Shown: piece by piece, positions 60,213 to 64,000 of the stretch | How positions within the stretch are numbered: position 1 is the first letter of the stretch | How the letters are laid out: each line of letters starts with the position of its first letter | From: Pseudomonas sp. GM74 | Lineage (GTDB): Bacteria > Pseudomonadota > Gammaproteobacteria > Pseudomonadales > Pseudomonadaceae | DNA: 64,000 nt | Direction of reading: 5' to 3' | Assembly (NCBI RefSeq): GCF_000282455.1 | Contig: NZ_AKJG01000109.1 | Location: 18,596-82,595, forward strand | Translations under genes and position numbers: made by a program | The notes under the pieces: generated by a model | What the model was told of the DNA's origin: nothing | The model's database searches: none | The model's input: the letters and a program-made list of their open reading frames with translations, nothing else

Positions 60213-61107
60213 GCTGCTTCCAAGGCACCAGCCATTGCTTCGATGAGCTGACCAATTGATCGGTGAGCAGCCCCAGCAACTGACCGCCATTACGCCAATG
60301 ATGCCAGTACAGCGGCACATCGATCGGCTTATCTGGCAACAGCTCCTGCAATACGCCCCTTTCCAGTTGCTCGCGCACCTGCAGCTCCGGGACCAGTCCC
60401 CAGCCCAGCCCGGCTTCCGTCAGACGAATGAAACCTTCGGAGGACGGGCACAAATGGTGTTCGAAACCGCCCTCGACGCCGAGGGACGCAAGGTAGCGAT
60501 GCTGCAGGAAATCGTCCGGGCCAAACACCAGCGCAGGGGTTCGGGCCAACTGATCGGCGCGTACACCCTGGGGAAAATGCCGGGCAATGAAGGCGGGGCT
60601 GGCCAGTGCCCGGTAACGCATGGCCCCCAGCAACACGCTGCGCGCCCCCGCCACCGGACGCTCGCTGGCGCAGACGCAAGCCGCCACTTCACCGGCGCGC
60701 ATGCGCTTGAGGCCCACGGTCTGGTCTTCGACCACCAGGTCCATCAACAGATGCTGTTGCGCGCAAAACTCGCCCACCGCCTGTGCCCACCAGGTGGCCA
60801 GGCTGTCGGCGTTCAGGGCGATCCGCAGGCGCTCCGGCAGGCCCTCTTCATCCAGCGCCGGCACCAGGCTTTGCAGATCCCGTTCAAGCAATCGCACCTG
60901 CTGCACATGGTTGAGCAACCGCCGGCCGATTTCCGTCGGCGTTGGCGGCGTTGCCCGCACCAGCACCGGCTGGCCAACCCGCGCTTCCAGCAGCTTGATA
61001 CGCTGGGAAATCGCCGATTGCGACAAGCCCAGCACCTGGGCCGCCCGTTCAAAGCCGGCCTGTTCGACCACGGCGGCCAGGGCAGAAAGCAATTTATAGT
61101 CGAACAT
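60208..61107 (-). CDS. argP: LysR-family regulator ArgP
   Basis: A 299-residue ArgP (IciA) from the ATG at 61107 (MFDYKLLSALAAVVEQAGFE). The HTH segment is AAQVLGLSQSAISQRIKLLE. The effector domain has LRIALNADSLATWW and GEVAACVCASERPVAGARSV, characteristic of ArgP, which senses lysine and arginine. In E. coli ArgP activates the arginine exporter gene argO. Here the exporter lies 0.5 kb away on the other strand with a small ACT gene between, so the regulatory pair is conserved. Confidence 0.92.
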   Translation of the reverse strand: MFDYKLLSALAAVVEQAGFERAAQVLGLSQSAISQRIKLLEARVGQPVLVRATPPTPTEIGRRLLNHVQQVRLLERDLQSLVPALDEEGLPERLRIALNADSLATWWAQAVGEFCAQQHLLMDLVVEDQTVGLKRMRAGEVAACVCASERPVAGARSVLLGAMRYRALASPAFIARHFPQGVRADQLARTPALVFGPDDFLQHRYLASLGVEGGFEHHLCPSSEGFIRLTEAGLGWGLVPELQVREQLERGVLQELLPDKPIDVPLYWHHWRNGGQLLGLLTDQLVSSSKQWLVPWKQP

Positions 61108-61203
61108 CAGTTTTCCTAATGAGCGATCAGCAAGATTGGTTTTTCTTATACAGCCTTCACAAGGACAATGACCAGCAAGAACTCTTGAACAAGGATCACC
61201 CAC

Positions 61204-61605
61204 ATGGCTGGCGAAACTTCATTGGCAACGCTGCTGCGCAGCATGAGCCCGCAACTCAATGCCGGCGAATACGTGTTCTGCACCCTGCGCGACGGCAGAT
61301 TGCCCAAGGATCTGGAGATTGTCGGCAGCTTCCGCGAGCAGGAAGGCCTGACCGTGATTCTCGAACGTTCCCACGCTGAAAAAGCCGGATTCAGCTTCGA
61401 CTACATCGCCGCCTGGATCACCCTGAACGTGCATTCGGCCCTCGAAGCGGTCGGCTTGACCGCCGCGTTCGCCACGGCATTGGGCAAGGCCGGGATCAGT
61501 TGCAACGTGATTGCCGGCTACTACCACGACCATCTGTTTGTCGGCCAGGCCGACGCCGACCGTGCCCTGCAAGTGCTGCGGGATCTGGCAGCCAACGCGG
61601 AGTAG
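61204..61605 (+). CDS. ACT-domain protein (ACT_3 / DUF2241 type)
   Basis: A 133-residue protein from the ATG at 61204. It has the double ACT-like fold of the ACT_3 family: GEYVFCTLRDGRLPKDLEIV, REQEGLTVILERSHAEKAG, WITLNVHSALEAVGLTAAFA, and GISCNVIAGYYHDHLFVGQA. ACT domains bind amino acids. Lying directly upstream of the ArgO-type exporter and divergent from argP, it may sense lysine or arginine, but this is inference. Six bases separate its stop from the exporter start. Confidence 0.85.
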   Translation: MAGETSLATLLRSMSPQLNAGEYVFCTLRDGRLPKDLEIVGSFREQEGLTVILERSHAEKAGFSFDYIAAWITLNVHSALEAVGLTAAFATALGKAGISCNVIAGYYHDHLFVGQADADRALQVLRDLAANAE

Positions 61606-61611
61606 AAAATC

Positions 61612-62214
61612 ATGTGGCAAAGTTATGTGAACGGGCTGCTAGTGGCCTTCGGCCTGATCATGGCGATCGGCACCCAGAATGCGTTTGTCCTGGCGCAAAG
61701 CCTGCGGCGCGAACATCACCTGCCGGTGGCGGCGCTCTGCGTGGCCTGCGATGCCCTTTTGGTGGCCGCCGGTGTATTCGGTCTGGCGACGGTACTGGCG
61801 CAGAACCCGACGCTGCTGGCCATCGCCCGCTGGGGTGGCGCAGCGTTCCTGTTGTGGTACGGCAGCCAGGCGCTACGCCGGGCCTTTTCGAAACAGAGCC
61901 TTGAGCAGGGCGTAGGCCAGACCGTACGCTCGCTGCGGGCGGTGATGCTCAGCGCGCTGGCGGTGACCTTGCTCAATCCGCACGTCTATCTGGACACCGT
62001 TTTGCTGATCGGCTCCCTGGGCGCTCAACAAACCGAGCCCGGCGCTTATGTCGTCGGTGCGGCCAGCGCCTCGCTGTTGTGGTTTTTCACTCTGGCCCTC
62101 GGTGCGGCATGGCTGGCACCGTGGCTCGCCCGACCCGGCACCTGGCGAATTCTCGATCTGTTGGTGGCGGTGATGATGTTTGCCGTAGCGCTGCAGTTAA
62201 TCGTAGCCATCTGA
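61612..62214 (+). CDS. argO: LysE/ArgO-family basic amino acid exporter
   Basis: A 200-residue membrane protein with about six spans and the LysE-family start GLLVAFGLIMAIGTQNAFVL (the G-x-Q-N-A-F-V motif). ALCVACDALLVAAGVFGLAT and SALAVTLLNPHVYLDTVLLI carry the conserved Asp and NPHxxLDT. Exports arginine and probably lysine or toxic analogues such as canavanine. It is grouped with argP and the ACT gene. Confidence 0.9.
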   Translation: MWQSYVNGLLVAFGLIMAIGTQNAFVLAQSLRREHHLPVAALCVACDALLVAAGVFGLATVLAQNPTLLAIARWGGAAFLLWYGSQALRRAFSKQSLEQGVGQTVRSLRAVMLSALAVTLLNPHVYLDTVLLIGSLGAQQTEPGAYVVGAASASLLWFFTLALGAAWLAPWLARPGTWRILDLLVAVMMFAVALQLIVAI

Positions 62215-62267
62215 TTGGCGGAACCTCTATTCCACACAGTTGTTGCGTGGTTATGCCGCCCCCCCGG

Positions 62268-62276
62268 TGCTATGAT
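62268..62276 (+). promoter_or_regulatory. Extended -10 promoter element of sodB
   Basis: TGCTATGAT fits the extended -10 form TG-N-TATAAT with one mismatch, about 100 bases before the sodB ATG. The candidate -35 sequence upstream is weak, as extended -10 promoters allow. Confidence 0.5.
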
Positions 62277-62378
62277 CCGACTCCCTGCGCCGCAAAGAGT
62301 ACAAACTCCCCGGCGCTTGTCTGGCCGCCCGTGATCGGCCTTGCGCTCACCGCAACTGACCTGATTAGGAGAATCATC

Positions 62379-62975
62379 ATGGCTTTCGAATTGCCGCCAC
62401 TGCCGTACGCACACGATGCCCTGCAGCCGCACATCTCCAAGGAAACCCTGGAGTTCCACCACGACAAGCACCACAACACCTACGTCGTGAACCTGAACAA
62501 CCTGGTGCCAGGCACCGAGTTCGAAGGCAAGACCCTGGAAGAAATCGTCAAGACTTCCTCGGGCGGTATCTTCAACAACGCCGCTCAGGTCTGGAACCAC
62601 ACTTTCTACTGGAACTGCCTGGCGCCAAACGCCGGCGGTCAACCAACCGGCGCTCTGGCTGAAGCCATCAACGCGGCTTTCGGTTCGTTCGACAAGTTCA
62701 AGGAAGAGTTCAGCAAGACGTCCATCGGCACCTTCGGTTCCGGTTGGGGCTGGCTGGTGAAGAAAGCTGACGGCTCCCTGGGCCTGGCCAGCACCATCGG
62801 CGCCGGCAACCCGCTGACCAACGGCGACACCCCGCTGCTGACCTGCGACGTCTGGGAACACGCTTACTACATCGACTACCGCAACCTGCGTCCAAAGTAT
62901 GTCGAAGCGTTCTGGAACCTGGTCAACTGGAAGTTCGTGGCTGAGCAGTTCGAAGGCAAAACCTTCACCGCTTAA
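62379..62975 (+). CDS. sodB: Superoxide dismutase [Fe]
   Basis: A 198-residue Fe-SOD from the ATG at 62379 with TTAGGAGA upstream. Metal ligands are visible: His27 in LEFHHDKHHNTYV, His74 in NNAAQVWNHTFYWNCL, and Asp/His in the DVWEHAYYIDYRN block. The Fe-type signature is AQVWNHTFYWNCLAPN with Gln in the second sphere at GGIFNNAAQ. Disproportionates superoxide in the cytoplasm. In pseudomonads its mRNA is spared by Fur and degraded by PrrF sRNAs when iron is low; no such pairing site was tested here. Confidence 0.97.
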   Translation: MAFELPPLPYAHDALQPHISKETLEFHHDKHHNTYVVNLNNLVPGTEFEGKTLEEIVKTSSGGIFNNAAQVWNHTFYWNCLAPNAGGQPTGALAEAINAAFGSFDKFKEEFSKTSIGTFGSGWGWLVKKADGSLGLASTIGAGNPLTNGDTPLLTCDVWEHAYYIDYRNLRPKYVEAFWNLVNWKFVAEQFEGKTFTA

Positions 62976-62989
62976 GCTCGACGCCAGTC

Positions 62990-63019
62990 AAAAAACCCGG
63001 CTTATGCCGGGTTTTTTTA
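62990..63019. terminator. Bidirectional terminator between sodB and the DUF6124 gene
   Basis: AAAAACCCGGC and GCCGGGTTTTT pair around TTAT, with TTTTTTT on the plus strand and TTTTTTG on the minus strand. Confidence 0.9.
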
Positions 63020-63061
63020 TGCGTTCGGGAAGTGGCCACATCAATGAAAAATGTGTCGATT

Positions 63062-63100
63062 ATCCGGCCGTCTTCGCGAGCAAGTCGGATCGCGAAGAAC
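63062..63100. repeat. Degenerate expanded REP arm
   Basis: GTCTTCGCGAGCAAGTCGGATCGC, written from 63069, equals the start of the expanded arms at 38710 and 63856 but breaks off into GAAGAACG. It looks like a truncated copy. Confidence 0.5.
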
Positions 63101-63122
63101 GATGACGCGGTTAGTCTGCCAA

Positions 63123-63386
63123 CTACCGCGGATCGAGGTTATCCAACGCGCGACTCACCGCCAGCTCCGCCAACATGACAATCTGCGAAATGGCCAACGC
63201 TGTGTTGCGCTGGGGGCCATTCAGGTAGGTGGCGAAATCACTCGCCAGGACATTGGCTGAAGCCAGTGACTCACAGGCGTGGGCAAGAAGGGTTTCAGTG
63301 TCCATGTCGGGAACGATCATGAACATGGTGCGGGGGCTGTAGGGTTTGGTGCTCTTGCTGGGGGGATCGGGGATTAACTTATCCAC
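63123..63386 (-). CDS. DUF6124 family protein
   Basis: An 87-residue protein from the GTG at 63386, with AGGAA 7 bases upstream. A longer frame to 63554 would translate the structured leader and is not supported. The family pattern is VPDMDTETLLAHACESLASA, FATYLNGPQRNTALAISQIV and AELAVSRALDNLDP. DUF6124 proteins are common in several copies per genome in fluorescent pseudomonads. Their function is unknown. The N-terminal Pro-rich part (LIPDPPSKSTKPYSP) is variable. Confidence 0.85.
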   Translation of the reverse strand: MDKLIPDPPSKSTKPYSPRTMFMIVPDMDTETLLAHACESLASANVLASDFATYLNGPQRNTALAISQIVMLAELAVSRALDNLDPR

Positions 63387-63556
63387 TGAAATATTCCTAT
63401 GCGGTGGGTGCCACCCATTGCCGTTCTCACACAGCAAAGAGGTGGCAGCTATGTGCGAGGTGAGAAAACCGGTCATAGGCACCCGGCCAGACAAAAGTCT
63501 GCCCGCACACAGCCGCCATAACGCACTTACAGACAGCGGATAAGCTGGCGGCAATT
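63387..63556 (-). other. Structured upstream region (possible leader RNA) of the DUF6124 gene
   Basis: Three nested inverted repeats lie just before the start: GGGTG/CACCC at about 63406-63416, TTCTCAC/GTGAGAA at about 63424-63466 enclosing a GGTGGCAGC loop, and CAGAC/GTCTG at 63488-63501. CCGCC/GGCGG at about 63513-63552 forms a further arm. The density suggests a folded 5' untranslated region or a protein-binding site. No known riboswitch was recognised. Confidence 0.45.
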
Positions 63557-63784
63557 ATGCGGATACTGGCACTGGATGACTATGACTTGCCGGGTTCTCA
63601 CACCCGATCGCTGAATTTTCAGCGACAGTCAGAGGCTATTGAGTCCACTTCCGACGCACAACCTGAAAACTGCGTGGGAAACTTCTGGCGCTTTCCTACA
63701 CCGCACCATCTCGCAGAAACGTAACGCGGAGCGTCCCTGGCAGTACTCCCACGCGGGAGCGTGAGAGATTGGTCGGCTGACAGG
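63557..63784 (+). other. Unassigned region with hairpins and a 5S-rRNA-3'-half-like segment
   Basis: No convincing gene. A perfect hairpin CGCTGAA/TTCAGCG is at 63609-63624. The segment 63714-63774 resembles the 3' half of 5S rRNA: CAGAA...AACG, then AGCG, TGG-AGT, a GC hairpin (CTCCC/GGGAG at 63746-63759), then GTGAGAGATTGGTC. A 55-codon ATG frame (63557-63724) exists without a ribosome site and is not called. Confidence 0.35.
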
Positions 63785-63898
63785 CCGTCATCGCTGGCAA
63801 GCCAGCTCCCACAGGGTCAAAGTACATCCGCCAGATTCAGGTCGGCTGTCAGGCCGCCTTCGCGAGCAAGTCGGATCGCCGCACCGCCGCTCCCACAG
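63785..63898. repeat. Two REP-like arms in direct orientation
   Basis: TCATCGCTGGCAAGCCAGCT (from 63788) and CCTTCGCGAGCAAGTCGGAT (from 63857) each follow a copy of GTCGGCTG-C-CAGGCCG. The second arm is the expanded type, ending CCGCACCGCCGCTCCCACAG. The remaining 100 bases of the window show nothing further. Confidence 0.65.
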
Positions 63899-64000
63899 AA
63901 GAGCAAAGGCAGAGCGGCGTACACCTTCGCTCTTCACCACTCATCAGGCCGAGCGTTAGCTCGCCTGCCGCTCTTGATCTTGATCCACCCGCCCCCTCGG

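Noticed and set aside
63557..63724. 55-codon ATG frame after the DUF6124 leader
   Set aside because: No ribosome site, no recognisable composition or motif, and it runs into the 5S-like segment; left uncalled.

Overview
The window is a chromosomal segment of a fluorescent Pseudomonas (P. fluorescens group). This rests on the GC-rich, C/G-ending codon use, the many inverted 'GTGGGAGCGGGCTTGC' REP/REPIN elements between genes, and long runs of genes whose order I recall from P. aeruginosa and P. putida: secA-argJ-GST-mutT, purU-mvaT-sbcB, and pyk to fumarase. There is no rRNA, tRNA, insertion sequence, prophage or CRISPR array that I can support. Most of it is core genome with some accessory catabolic and regulatory islands. 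Gene names taken from conserved order rest on memory and were not checked against a database.

0-10 kb: the 3' part of a PAS histidine kinase, a PduO-type cobalamin adenosyltransferase, then a leftward block of secA, argJ, a GST and a Nudix/ThiE-like fusion. dciA diverges from secA and converges on a HerA/YjgR-type ATPase. 10-15 kb: a PctA-type amino-acid chemoreceptor with a candidate FliA promoter, then a three-gene overlapping operon (glycosyltransferase, DUF2334 deacetylase, UPF0104/LPG-synthase-like membrane protein). 15-26 kb: purU, mvaT, sbcB, then a six-gene translationally coupled operon (RDD, SpoIIM, DUF4129, DUF4350, MoxR ATPase, DUF58), which is the best poorly described multi-gene system here, followed by a PilZ protein and a small lipoprotein.

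26-33 kb: pyruvate kinase, an enoyl-CoA isomerase-like protein, an iron-sulfur flavoprotein reductase overlapping a SadC-like diguanylate cyclase, and class I fumarase. 33-38 kb: a DctB/DctD-type two-component pair (probably MifS/MifR) followed by a KgtP-type dicarboxylate transporter. The transporter has a near-consensus sigma-54 promoter and a perfect 10-bp direct repeat spaced three helical turns apart, a self-contained 2-oxoglutarate-uptake circuit. 38-41 kb: small genes, including a secreted three-repeat microprotein, a flavin-reductase-like protein, an ABM monooxygenase and an AraC regulator.

41-50 kb: a PotABCD-like ABC transporter with a Tat-dependent binding protein, an aldehyde dehydrogenase overlapping an AruI-like ThDP decarboxylase, and a divergent LysR regulator. 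Together they look like uptake and breakdown of an arginine-, guanidino- or amine-type compound. 50-57 kb: a NAD(P)-binding protein, a degenerate periplasmic metallo-beta-lactamase-fold protein, a LysR regulator, pobR/pobA (4-hydroxybenzoate to protocatechuate) and a DHA2 drug exporter. 57-64 kb: a stand-alone tandem Cache protein, a membrane-anchored coiled-coil protein, an extended SDR, argP with the ArgO/LysE-type exporter, sodB, and a DUF6124 gene with a structured upstream region that includes a segment resembling the 3' half of 5S rRNA.
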